Positions 7,040 to 14,098 of a DNA stretch of 27,159 nt are shown here, piece after piece. Every line of letters begins with the position of its first letter. Within the stretch, counting starts at the first letter, position 1. Made by a program: the position numbers and the translations under genes. The notes beneath the pieces are model-generated. The model did no database searches and was not told where the DNA came from. It saw nothing but the letters and a program-made list of their open reading frames with translations. This stretch comes from an uncultured Lachnospiraceae bacterium. GTDB lineage: Bacteria > Bacillota > Clostridia > Lachnospirales > Lachnospiraceae. The stretch is taken from NCBI GenBank assembly GCA_947177465.1, contig CAMWUP010000003.1, forward strand, positions 1 through 27,159. Direction: 5' to 3'.

Positions 7040-8713
7040 TTGAAAAGAAAAGAAAATAAGAATGGTTCCAGACTGCGGGTGATTCCCTTAGGCGGTCTGG
7101 AACAGATTGGAATGAACATTACTGCCTTTGAGTACGAGGACAGTATTGTTGTGGTAGACTGCGGTCTTTCCTTTCCGGCGGACGATATGCTGGGAATTGA
7201 TTTGGTAATTCCGGATGTTACCTATCTGGAGGAGAATCTGGACAAGGTAAGGGGATTTGTCATAACCCATGGGCATGAAGACCATATCGGCGCACTGCCT
7301 TATGTGCTTCGCAGGGTGAACGTGCCCATCTATGCCACGAAGCTTACCATGGGAATTATCGAAAACAAGCTTAAGGAGCATAGTCTGGAAAAAAGCACAA
7401 AGAGAAAGGTTGTAAAATTCGGGCAGACCATCAATCTGGGGCAGTTTAAGATTGAATTTATCAAAACCAACCATAGTATTGTAGACGCCGCTGCCCTTGC
7501 CATTTATTCACCGGCGGGCACGGTGGTGCATACGGGAGACTTCAAGGTGGATTATACGCCGGTGTTTGGCGACGCCATTGATTTGCAGAGATTTGCCGAA
7601 ATCGGCAAGCGGGGCGTACTGGCGCTGATGTGTGACTCTACCAATGCGGAGCGCCCGGGTTTTACGCCTTCTGAAAAGACAGTGGGTAAAACCTTTGACA
7701 CCCTGTTTTCCGACCATAAAAACACGCGTATCTTTGTGGCTACCTTTGCCTCCAATGTGGACAGGGTGCAGCAGATTATCAATACGGCATATAAGTTCGG
7801 CAGGAAAGTAGTGGTGGAAGGCAGGAGCATGGTCAATATTATAGAGACGGCTTCCAGCCTGGGATATCTGCATATTCCGGACGCTACCCTGATAGATGTG
7901 GACCAGTTGAAAAATTATCCGGATGAGCAGCAGGTGATTATAACGACGGGAAGTCAGGGAGAGAGCATGGCTGCGCTTTCCAGAATGGCTTCCAACATGC
8001 ACAAAAAAATTACCATCGGACCGGGGGATACGGTTATCTTTTCTTCCAGTCCCATACCCGGCAATGAAAAGGCGATTACCAAGGTAATCAACGAGCTGTT
8101 CCGCAAGGGTGCAGATGTTATTTTTCAGGATACTCATGTATCCGGACATGCCTGTCAGGAGGAAATCAAGCTGCTGTATACATTGGTAAAGCCTAAATAT
8201 GCCGTGCCGGTGCACGGCGAGTATAAGCATCTTCGCGCACAGGCAAAGATTGCGGAAGGGCTTGGAATTGATAAAGAAAATATCTTTATCCTGTCCTCGG
8301 GAGATGTGCTGGAGCTTTCCGAAGAAAAAGCGGTGGTGACGGGAAAGGTGCCGGTCGGCTCCATTCTGGTAGACGGTCTTGGCGTCGGGGATGTAGGCAA
8401 TGTTGTATTGCGTGACAGGCAGCATTTGGCGGAGGACGGTATCCTTATCGTTGTGATGGCGCTTGACAAGGTCGGGGAGATAATCGTCTCAGGGCCGGAC
8501 ATTGTCTCAAGAGGGTTTGTCTATGTCAGGGAATCGGATGAACTTTTGGAGGAAGCCAGACAGGTGGTCGACAGCGTACTCCAGGATTTGGTGGACAGAG
8601 GCATCACGGACTGGGGCAGGCTGAAATCTGCCACAAAGGATGCACTTTCCGAATTTGTGTGGAAGAAAACAAAACGCCGTCCCATGATACTTCCCATTAT
8701 AATGGAGGTTTAA
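7040..8713 (+). CDS. rnj: Ribonuclease J
   Basis: RNase J is a zinc-dependent beta-CASP metallo-beta-lactamase nuclease with 5'-3' exo- and endonuclease activity, central to mRNA decay and rRNA maturation in Bacillota. The 557 residues match the family length. The metal motif THGHEDHIG places H77, H79, D81 and H82, with further ligands in GDFKVD and the CDSTNAERPG stretch. The beta-CASP part includes GNEKAI and VHGEYKHL, and the C-terminal domain ends in KKTKRRPMILPIIMEV. The start is TTG at 7040 with GGAGG eight bases before it; no in-frame ATG lies upstream of the conserved LRVIPLGGLEQIG. It is followed eight bases later by a ylbF-like gene. Confidence 0.96.
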   Translation: MKRKENKNGSRLRVIPLGGLEQIGMNITAFEYEDSIVVVDCGLSFPADDMLGIDLVIPDVTYLEENLDKVRGFVITHGHEDHIGALPYVLRRVNVPIYATKLTMGIIENKLKEHSLEKSTKRKVVKFGQTINLGQFKIEFIKTNHSIVDAAALAIYSPAGTVVHTGDFKVDYTPVFGDAIDLQRFAEIGKRGVLALMCDSTNAERPGFTPSEKTVGKTFDTLFSDHKNTRIFVATFASNVDRVQQIINTAYKFGRKVVVEGRSMVNIIETASSLGYLHIPDATLIDVDQLKNYPDEQQVIITTGSQGESMAALSRMASNMHKKITIGPGDTVIFSSSPIPGNEKAITKVINELFRKGADVIFQDTHVSGHACQEEIKLLYTLVKPKYAVPVHGEYKHLRAQAKIAEGLGIDKENIFILSSGDVLELSEEKAVVTGKVPVGSILVDGLGVGDVGNVVLRDRQHLAEDGILIVVMALDKVGEIIVSGPDIVSRGFVYVRESDELLEEARQVVDSVLQDLVDRGITDWGRLKSATKDALSEFVWKKTKRRPMILPIIMEV

Positions 8714-8720
8714 GGATAGT

Positions 8721-9047
8721 ATGTCAAATCTAGATAATGCTGTTGCGGAGTTAATCGCGGCAATCAGGGAATCCGGTCAATATTTGGAGTACCAGAGGCA
8801 AAAGGAAAAGATAAACCGCTTTCCGGAGCTGAAAAGACAGGTAACCGAATATCGGCTGCAAAATTACCGTCTGCAGAGCATGACCAACGATGAAGAACTG
8901 TTTCACAAGATTGAAGAGTTTGAGCAGGAGAATGAGAAGTTTAGGGAAAACCCGATAGTGGCGGATTTTCTTGCGGCGGAGCTGGACTTTTGCAGAATGA
9001 TGCAGTCCGTGAATATCAGAATAACGGAAGCTCTCGATTTTGAGTAA
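8721..9047 (+). CDS. YlbF/YmcA family protein
   Basis: This 108-residue, mostly helical protein resembles YlbF and YmcA of Bacillus, which with YaaT form an Fe-S-containing complex that modulates RNase Y-dependent processing. The helix pattern fits the family: an N-terminal helix (NAVAELIAAIRESGQYLEYQRQ), a charged middle (FPELKRQVTEYRLQNYRLQS) and the conserved NPIVADFLAAELDFCRMMQSVNIRI near the end. There is one cysteine, in that last helix. It starts 7 bases after rnj, so the pairing with an RNA-decay nuclease supports a role in RNA turnover, although known partners act on RNase Y rather than RNase J. Assignment to a specific YlbF or YmcA subgroup is not possible by eye. Confidence 0.8.
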   Translation: MSNLDNAVAELIAAIRESGQYLEYQRQKEKINRFPELKRQVTEYRLQNYRLQSMTNDEELFHKIEEFEQENEKFRENPIVADFLAAELDFCRMMQSVNIRITEALDFE

Positions 9048-9066
9048 GCAGTAAGGAGGTATCGGT

Positions 9067-9465
9067 ATGAATACCAAACAGATAATAGTGGCTGTTCTCG
9101 GCATGATATTCAGGGTGGCAGTCGCGGTGTTTGCAATTGTAATTGTCTATAAAGGCGCAGTTATGGCATATGATTATGGTTACCGTGTTTTTCAGGAGAC
9201 GCCGGTTGCAGAAAAGCCGGGCACTGATGTGAGCGTGGAAATTACGGTTGGCAAAAGTGCGCTCCAGATAGGAGAAATTTTGGAAGCAAAGGGTCTTATC
9301 AGGGACGCGAAGCTGTTTTATATACAAAATCTGCTTTCCCATTACAAGGATAAACTGCGGGCGGGGAACTACACATTGAATACCTCCATGACCATGGAGG
9401 AGATGATGGAGATTATGTCGGCCCAGGAGCCTGATGAAGCGGCGCAGGATAACGAAAATCAGTGA
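9067..9465 (+). CDS. Short MltG/YceG-like membrane protein without the transglycosylase domain
   Basis: The 132-residue protein has one N-terminal membrane helix (about residues 6-32) and an extracytoplasmic part. The segment VEITVGKSALQIGEILEAKGLI and YKDKLRAGNYTLNTSMTMEEM resembles the LysM-like N-terminal subdomain of the endolytic transglycosylase MltG. The catalytic YceG domain with its essential glutamate, which makes MltG about 330-380 residues long, is absent. The ORF ends in a clean TGA after a hydrophilic tail (EPDEAAQDNENQ), and I see no MltG catalytic sequence downstream before trmR, so it is a short form rather than a frameshift. A strong AAGGAGG precedes the ATG. The location matches yrrL (mltG) in the B. 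subtilis yrrK-yrzB-yrrL-yrrM order. Confidence 0.78.
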   Translation: MNTKQIIVAVLGMIFRVAVAVFAIVIVYKGAVMAYDYGYRVFQETPVAEKPGTDVSVEITVGKSALQIGEILEAKGLIRDAKLFYIQNLLSHYKDKLRAGNYTLNTSMTMEEMMEIMSAQEPDEAAQDNENQ

Positions 9466-9489
9466 TTTGCGAAATGCATGGGGATTGAC

Positions 9490-10182
9490 ATGATAAATAA
9501 TGAAAGAATGGTTGCCTTTATTGACTCGTTTGATAAAGGCAATACGCCTTTATTGAATGAAATAGAGAGGGTAGCCAAAGCAGACGGCGTCCCTATTATC
9601 CGCCCTGCAACGCAGCAGCTTCTTCGTTTTCTGATGGCTGCCCATAAGCCTTTGCGGATTTTAGAGGTGGGAACCGGCGTGGGGTTTTCGGCGCTTCTGA
9701 TGAAGGAATACGCGCCTTTTGGCTGCCGGATTGTGACCATAGAAAAATATGAAAAACGGATTCCCAAGGCGCTTCAGAATTTTAAGGGAGCGGGCTGGGA
9801 GAAGGAGATTACTCTGCTGGCAGGAGAAGCGGCGGATATCCTGCGGGGGCTGGAAGGCTCTTTTGACTTTGTTTTTATGGATGCGGCAAAGGGGCAGTAT
9901 ATCCACTTTCTGCCTGATGTGGTAAGGCTTCTTGCGTATGGCGGTCTGCTTGTTTCTGACAATGTGCTGCAGGACGGGGACGTGCTGGAGTCCCGTTTTG
10001 CAGTTACCAGAAGAAACCGGACCATACATGCCAGAATGAGGGAATATTTGTATGAGCTTACGCATCACTCGTCATTGGAAACGGTGATTCTGCAGGCTGG
10101 AGACGGGATTGCGCTGAGCACAAAGACCGGCGGCGAAGCAGGAGGCGGAGAGAAAGGCGTGGATACCTATGAAGAAACCTGA
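9490..10182 (+). CDS. trmR: Class I SAM O-methyltransferase, TrmR-like (tRNA ho5U34 methyltransferase)
   Basis: This belongs to the COMT-like O-methyltransferase family and by neighbourhood is the TrmR (YrrM) orthologue, which methylates 5-hydroxyuridine to 5-methoxyuridine at tRNA position 34. Features are the SAM loop ILEVGTGVGFSALL (E59-G65), the metal-binding FMDAAKGQY (D131) and SDNVLQDGDV (D157, N158). The start at 9490 gives 230 residues and has GGGG six bases upstream. An ATG at 9478 would add four residues but has no ribosome binding site. The C-terminal tail after IALSTK is Gly- and Glu-rich and slightly longer than in Bacillus. Its last 14 bases overlap the following trhP gene, indicating translational coupling. 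Confidence 0.87.
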   Translation: MINNERMVAFIDSFDKGNTPLLNEIERVAKADGVPIIRPATQQLLRFLMAAHKPLRILEVGTGVGFSALLMKEYAPFGCRIVTIEKYEKRIPKALQNFKGAGWEKEITLLAGEAADILRGLEGSFDFVFMDAAKGQYIHFLPDVVRLLAYGGLLVSDNVLQDGDVLESRFAVTRRNRTIHARMREYLYELTHHSSLETVILQAGDGIALSTKTGGEAGGGEKGVDTYEET

Positions 10183-11428
10183 ACTTTTGATTCCGGCAAG
10201 CAGTCTGGAGGTGTTGAAGACGGCGGTCTGCTTTGGGGCTGACGCGGTATATATCGGCGGGGAGGCGTTCGGACTGCGCGCCAAGGCGAAGAATTTTTCG
10301 ATGGAAGAGATGGCGCAGGGGATTGCTTTTGCCCATTCCCGCAATGTCAAGGTGTATGTGACGGCGAATATTCTGGCGCATAACGGTGATTTGGAGGGAG
10401 CAAGACAGTATTTTGCCGAGCTTCGCGATATGCTGCCTCAAAAGCCGGATGCCCTGATTATTTCAGACCCGGGTATGTATATGCTGGCGAAGGAAATCTG
10501 CCCTGAGATAGAGCGGCACATTTCCACACAAGCAAATAACACCAATTACCTTACCTACCGCTTCTGGTGGGAACAGGGCGCCAAAAGAGTGGTGTCCGCC
10601 AGAGAGCTTTCTCTGAGGGAAATTGCAGAAATCAGGAAGCAGATACCAAAGGAGATGGAAATCGAAAGCTTTATTCATGGCGCTATGTGTATTTCCTATT
10701 CCGGAAGATGCCTGTTAAGCAGCTATTTTACAGGGCGTGACGCCAATAAGGGCGCCTGTACCCATCCCTGCCGCTGGAAATACGCTGTAGTGGAAGAGAC
10801 GCGGCCGGGAGAATATCTGCCTGTCTATGAAAATGAGCGGGGAACCTATATTTTCAACTCCAAGGATTTGTGTATGATTGCACATATTCCGGAGATGGTG
10901 GAGGCGGGAATCGACAGCTTCAAGATAGAGGGCAGAATGAAGACGGCGCTTTACGTGGCTGCGGTAGCGAGAACCTACAGAAGGGCGATAGATGATTATT
11001 TTGAGTCTGAGCAGAAATACAGAAGCAATATGGACTGGTACAGGGCGGAAATTGCAAAATGTACTTACCGTCAGTTTACAACGGGTTTTTATTTTGGAAA
11101 ACCGGATGAGACAACGCAGATTTATGACAGCAATACCTATGTGAACGAGTCCGTCTATCTGGGCATTGTGGAGGAGGTTGGGTCTGCCTCCGAATCGGTA
11201 CAGGATTTTCCGCTAGTCAGAATCAGCCAGCGCAACAAGTTCAGCCTGTGGGATACGATTGAAATTATGAAGCCGTCGGGAGAAAATATTCCGGTTGTGG
11301 TGAAAGCCATATATACGGAGGATGGGGAGCCGGTGGAGAGTGCGCCTCATCCGAAGCAGGTATTGTGGCTTTGTCTGTCCGGCAGGGCAGAGCAGTATGA
11401 TTTACTGCGTATGGAAGGAAAGCGTTAA
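10169..11428 (+). CDS. trhP: U32 family protein, tRNA 5-hydroxyuridine synthase TrhP-like
   Basis: U32 proteins were long called collagenase-like peptidases. The TrhP members (YrrN/YrrO in Bacillus, YegQ in E. coli) are needed for prephenate-dependent hydroxylation of U34. The 419-residue protein begins KKPELLIPASSLEVLKTAV and has the ADAVYIGGEAFGLRAKAKNF stretch. It carries the U32 signature ESFIHGAMCISYSGRCLLS with cysteines C174, C181, C197 and C201, a pattern compatible with an Fe-S cluster. Length and sequence look closest to YrrO-type TrhP2. B. subtilis has two adjacent trhP genes, but only one is seen here. It directly follows and overlaps the trmR-like gene, so the pair probably makes mo5U34 together. 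Confidence 0.88.
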   Translation: MKKPELLIPASSLEVLKTAVCFGADAVYIGGEAFGLRAKAKNFSMEEMAQGIAFAHSRNVKVYVTANILAHNGDLEGARQYFAELRDMLPQKPDALIISDPGMYMLAKEICPEIERHISTQANNTNYLTYRFWWEQGAKRVVSARELSLREIAEIRKQIPKEMEIESFIHGAMCISYSGRCLLSSYFTGRDANKGACTHPCRWKYAVVEETRPGEYLPVYENERGTYIFNSKDLCMIAHIPEMVEAGIDSFKIEGRMKTALYVAAVARTYRRAIDDYFESEQKYRSNMDWYRAEIAKCTYRQFTTGFYFGKPDETTQIYDSNTYVNESVYLGIVEEVGSASESVQDFPLVRISQRNKFSLWDTIEIMKPSGENIPVVVKAIYTEDGEPVESAPHPKQVLWLCLSGRAEQYDLLRMEGKR

Positions 11429-11435
11429 TTTATGT

Positions 11436-11454
11436 GGGCGGCATTTTGCCGCCC
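11436..11454 (+). other. GC-rich hairpin after trhP
   Basis: GGGCGGC (11436-11442), loop ATTTT, GCCGCCC (11448-11454) form a perfect 7-bp stem 7 bases after the trhP stop. There is no U-tract after it (CGTTGTAC follows), so it is not a normal intrinsic terminator. It may protect the 3' end or act as a weak, atypical terminator of the long ireB-trhP transcript. Confidence 0.5.
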
Positions 11455-11518
11455 CGTTGTACAATGTGAACAGGGAAGCGCTTCTTTGGAGGAAATTTTT
11501 GGCTAAAACCTTTAAATT

Positions 11519-11541
11519 TTAAATTGGGGCTTGCAATTTAA
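11519..11541. promoter_or_regulatory. Operator-like palindrome over the glnN promoter -35 box
   Basis: TTAAATTG (11519-11526) and CAATTTAA (11534-11541) form a perfect 8-bp inverted repeat around a 7-base centre. The right half overlaps the -35 hexamer TTGCAA (11531-11536). The symmetry and position suggest a dimeric regulator site; the regulator is not known. Confidence 0.4.
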
Positions 11542-11559
11542 GAAAAAGTAAGGTATTGT
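11531..11559 (+). promoter_or_regulatory. Candidate sigma-A promoter of glnN
   Basis: TTGCAA (11531-11536) and TATTGT (11554-11559) are separated by 17 bases. Initiation near 11566 would give a leader of about 140 bases that contains the terminator hairpin at 11608-11639. Confidence 0.5.
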
Positions 11560-11607
11560 TATAGCAAATGAGGCGGAGGTCTCGTAATAAGGTATCTTGA
11601 ACGAAGG

Positions 11608-11639
11608 TGTTCCAAAAGCTTATTTTGGGGCATTTTTTT
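11608..11639 (+). terminator. Intrinsic terminator in the glnN leader (possible attenuator)
   Basis: TGTTCCAAAA (11608-11617) pairs over ten positions, including two G-U pairs, with TTTTGGGGCA (11623-11632), followed by seven T residues (11633-11639). It is 65 bases upstream of the glnN start and downstream of the candidate promoter, so it would sit inside the glnN leader. A weaker hairpin, GAAC (11599-11602) with GTTC (11609-11612), uses the same bases as the terminator 5' arm and could exclude it. It may simply be a terminator for trhP if glnN has another promoter further downstream. Confidence 0.72.
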
Positions 11640-11704
11640 AGGTTTAAGGCGTATTTTGACTGAGATAAGGTTCAGGAGCCTGAAGGCAGGAAAGGGAGAA
11701 AAGT

Positions 11705-13816
11705 ATGAGTGAAGTGTTAAACGTTGAAGAGTTGTTTGCCAGTAAAGTATTTACTGTCGGAAAAATGAAGGAACGCCTTCCCAGAAGCGTGTTCAAGGAA
11801 GTAAAGCGGGTTATGGACCAGGGCGGCGAATTGTCGCTGGCAACCGCGGATGTGGTGGCAAAGGCAATGAAGGACTGGGCGGTGGAAAACGGCGCGACGC
11901 ATTACACGCACTGGTTCCAGCCTCTGACAGGCATCACGGCTGAGAAACATGACTCCTTTGTGACACATCCTGACGAAGAGGGTCATATGCTGATGGAATT
12001 TTCCGGCAAAGAGCTGATTAAGGGCGAGCCGGATGCGTCCTCCTTCCCTTCCGGCGGCCTGCGCGCGACCTTTGAGGCGAGAGGATACACAGTATGGGAC
12101 ATTACCTCGCCTGCGTTTTTGAAGGAAGATGCAACGGGCGTGATTCTCTGTATTCCGACTGCTTTCTGCTCCTACAAGGGGGAGGCGCTGGATAAGAAGA
12201 CGCCGCTGCTGCGCTCCATGGAGGCTCTCAGCACGCAGGCGCTGCGAATTGTCCGTCTGTTTGGCAATACAGAAGCGACAAAGGTAGTTGCTTCCGTAGG
12301 CTCTGAGCAGGAATATTTTCTGGTTGACAGGGAGAAATACTTAAAGCGTGAGGATTTGATTTTTTCAGGGCGTACCTTGTTTGGTGCAGCCGCACCCAAG
12401 GGTCAGGAACTGGAGGACCATTACTTCGGCACAATCCGCGAGAGGATTGGCGCGTACATGAAGGATTTGAATATAGAGCTTTGGAAGCTGGGCGTGACGG
12501 CAAAGACACAGCATAATGAGGTTGCGCCGGCACAGCACGAGCTGGCGCCGATTTATGAGACGGCAAATATTGCGGTGGACCACAACCAGCTTGTGATGGA
12601 AACCATGAAAAAGGTTGCAGGACGCCACGGCATGGCGTGTCTGCTGCATGAGAAGCCTTTTGCAGGGGTGAACGGTTCCGGTAAACATAACAACTGGTCT
12701 TTGGGAACGGACACCGGAATGAATCTGCTTGACCCGGGTGACACGCCAAATGAAAACATTCAGTTCCTTCTGGTGCTGGCATGTATCTTAAAGGCTGTGG
12801 ATACCCATGCAGATTTACTCCGTCAGAGTGCTTCTGATGTAGGGAATGACCACCGCCTGGGTGCGAACGAGGCGCCACCCGCTATCATTTCCGTATTTTT
12901 GGGCGAGCAGCTTGAAGATGTGGTAAAGCAGCTTGTGGAAACGGGAGAAGCGGCGCACTGCCTTGAAGGAGGAAAGCTGCAGACCGGCGTATCCACCCTG
13001 ACTGATTTGGAGAAGGATGCAACTGACAGAAACAGAACCTCGCCTTTTGCTTTTACGGGTAATAAGTTCGAGTTCCGTATGGTGGGCTCCTCCGATTCCA
13101 TTGCAAGCCCGAATACCACACTGAACGCTATTGTGGCGGAAGCCTTCTGTGAAGCGGCGGATGAGCTGGAAAAGGCAGATGACTTTGAAATGGCGGTTCA
13201 TGATTTGATTAAAAAATACATGACGGAGCATCAGAGAATCATTTTCAACGGCGACGGTTATGCGGATGAGTGGGTGAAAGAGGCGGAAAGACGCGGATTG
13301 CCCAATATCAAATCCATGATTGAGGCGGCAGGAACCATTACGACTGATAAGGCGGTGAAGTTGTTTGAAAAGTTTGGTATTTTTACCAAGGTAGAGCTGG
13401 AATCCCGCGAGGAAATCCTCTACGAAACCTATGCCAAATCTTTGAACATAGAAGCTGTAACCATGATTGATATGGCGAGCAAGCAGTATATTCCCGCTGT
13501 GGTGAAATACAGCAGGTCATTGGCGGATACGGTGGTCGCTGTAAAGGAGGCGGGCGTGGAGCCTTCTGTTCAGGCAGAGCTTCTTAAGGATGTATGCACG
13601 AAGCTGACAGCAGCGAAGACAGCCCTTGCACAGCTTGAAAAGGTGACTGCGCAGGCGGCCGCCATAAAAGAGGCAAAGGAGCAGGCTTTCTTCTACAAGG
13701 ATACCGTAAAGGAAGTCATGGATGCGCTGCGTGCGCCCATAGACGAGCTGGAAAGAATCGTTGACAAAGAGGTATGGCCGGTGCCTTCCTATGGTGAACT
13801 GACCTTTGAAGTATAA
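11705..13816 (+). CDS. glnN: Glutamine synthetase type III (GlnN)
   Basis: This enzyme makes glutamine from glutamate, ammonium and ATP in the cytoplasm. GSIII is the large form (about 700 residues, dodecameric) common in Bacteroides, cyanobacteria and Clostridia. The product is 703 residues. Characteristic stretches are THWFQPLTGITAEKHDSF near the N-terminus, AKTQHNEVAPAQHELAPIYE, the ATP/glutamate-site motif KPFAGVNGSGKHNNWSLG, and RTSPFAFTGNKFEFRMVGSS. The C-terminal 150 residues are helical, as in other GSIII. There is no Tyr-adenylylation segment of the GSI type. The ATG at 11705 follows AAGGGAG. It appears monocistronic, with its own promoter, leader terminator and a strong 3' terminator, and it lies next to tRNA-Gln. 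Confidence 0.97.
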   Translation: MSEVLNVEELFASKVFTVGKMKERLPRSVFKEVKRVMDQGGELSLATADVVAKAMKDWAVENGATHYTHWFQPLTGITAEKHDSFVTHPDEEGHMLMEFSGKELIKGEPDASSFPSGGLRATFEARGYTVWDITSPAFLKEDATGVILCIPTAFCSYKGEALDKKTPLLRSMEALSTQALRIVRLFGNTEATKVVASVGSEQEYFLVDREKYLKREDLIFSGRTLFGAAAPKGQELEDHYFGTIRERIGAYMKDLNIELWKLGVTAKTQHNEVAPAQHELAPIYETANIAVDHNQLVMETMKKVAGRHGMACLLHEKPFAGVNGSGKHNNWSLGTDTGMNLLDPGDTPNENIQFLLVLACILKAVDTHADLLRQSASDVGNDHRLGANEAPPAIISVFLGEQLEDVVKQLVETGEAAHCLEGGKLQTGVSTLTDLEKDATDRNRTSPFAFTGNKFEFRMVGSSDSIASPNTTLNAIVAEAFCEAADELEKADDFEMAVHDLIKKYMTEHQRIIFNGDGYADEWVKEAERRGLPNIKSMIEAAGTITTDKAVKLFEKFGIFTKVELESREEILYETYAKSLNIEAVTMIDMASKQYIPAVVKYSRSLADTVVAVKEAGVEPSVQAELLKDVCTKLTAAKTALAQLEKVTAQAAAIKEAKEQAFFYKDTVKEVMDALRAPIDELERIVDKEVWPVPSYGELTFEV

Positions 13817-13821
13817 GAAAG

Positions 13822-13856
13822 AAACGAGCCGGAAGCGATTGCTTCCGGCTCGTTTG
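13822..13856 (+). terminator. Intrinsic terminator of glnN
   Basis: AAACGAGCCGGAAGC (13822-13836) and GCTTCCGGCTCGTTT (13841-13855) form a perfect 15-bp stem with loop GATT, beginning 5 bases after the stop codon. The T-tract is short but the stem is very stable. Confidence 0.88.
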
Positions 13857-13897
13857 CTGCAGGGGCTGAAAGAAAGCAGGGTAAGCTATGCCGTAAC

Positions 13898-13932
13898 AAA
13901 AAAGTTCCACAACAAAAGCTGTGAAACTTTTT
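13898..13932 (-). terminator. Intrinsic terminator of tRNA-Gln
   Basis: On the minus strand an 11-bp stem (13930-13920 with 13911-13901, including one G-U pair) with an 8-base loop is followed by a U run copied from the A tract at 13898-13903. It lies about 50 bases past the tRNA 3' end. The + strand also has TTTTT just after the stem, so it may work in both directions. Confidence 0.75.
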
Positions 13933-13990
13933 ACAACAGAGTAAGCCCTTTCTATAACAGGGCAACCCCTTTTTATAACAGGGCTACAAG
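13928..13990. repeat. Three imperfect 21-base tandem repeats running into the tRNA-Gln 3' end
   Basis: Units are 13928-13948, 13949-13969 and 13970-13990. Each begins with a T-rich run, then A-Y-AACAG-R-G, and adjacent units agree at about 16 of 21 positions. The last unit includes the 3' acceptor strand of the tRNA (AGGGCTA on the + strand). On the minus strand each copy resembles the tRNA 3' end followed by GTTATA and an A-rich stretch. Confidence 0.7.
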
Positions 13991-14050
13991 GATTCGAACC
14001 TTGAAATGACGGAGTCAGAGTCCGTTGCCTTACCGTTTGGCGATAGCCCT
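13979..14050 (-). tRNA. tRNA-Gln (anticodon CUG)
   Basis: Read on the minus strand this is a complete 72-base cloverleaf. The acceptor AGGGCTA pairs with TAGCCCT. The D-arm has GCC/GGC with loop AAACGGTAA. The anticodon arm is ACGGA, loop CTCTGAC, TCCGT, giving anticodon CTG for the Gln codon CAG. The T-arm is CAAGG TTCGAAT CCTTG. The sequence is close to other bacterial tRNA-Gln. The A1-U72 pair replaces the usual weak U1-A72. CCA is not encoded. It has its own promoter and terminator and lies next to glnN. Confidence 0.95.
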
Positions 14051-14069
14051 TTATGCGATTACTTTATGC

Positions 14070-14098
14070 ATTATACATGAAGTGTTACCATTTTGCAA
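14070..14098 (-). promoter_or_regulatory. Strong sigma-A promoter of tRNA-Gln
   Basis: On the minus strand TTGCAA (14098-14093), a 17-base spacer and a consensus TATAAT (14075-14070) are present. Initiation near 14063 leaves about a dozen bases before the tRNA. A run of nine A on this strand (14120-14112) lies just upstream of the -35 box, where an UP element would be. Confidence 0.82.

Noticed and set aside
9067..9465. Frameshifted full-length mltG
   Set aside because: No MltG catalytic-domain sequence is seen in any frame between this gene and trmR, so a broken full-length gene is not supported.
11436..11454. Standard terminator after trhP
   Set aside because: The stem is strong but no U-tract follows, so it is listed only as a hairpin.
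11566..11704. Known riboswitch class in the glnN leader
   Set aside because: I could not match the conserved core of the glutamine riboswitches or any other class; only the terminator and small hairpins are supported.
13928..13990. CRISPR array
   Set aside because: The repeats are contiguous, without spacers, imperfect, only three in number, and overlap a tRNA gene. No cas gene is present.
13806..14009. Small + strand frame after glnN
   Set aside because: It covers the glnN terminator, the tRNA terminator and the repeats, and encodes repetitive sequence with no ribosome binding site.
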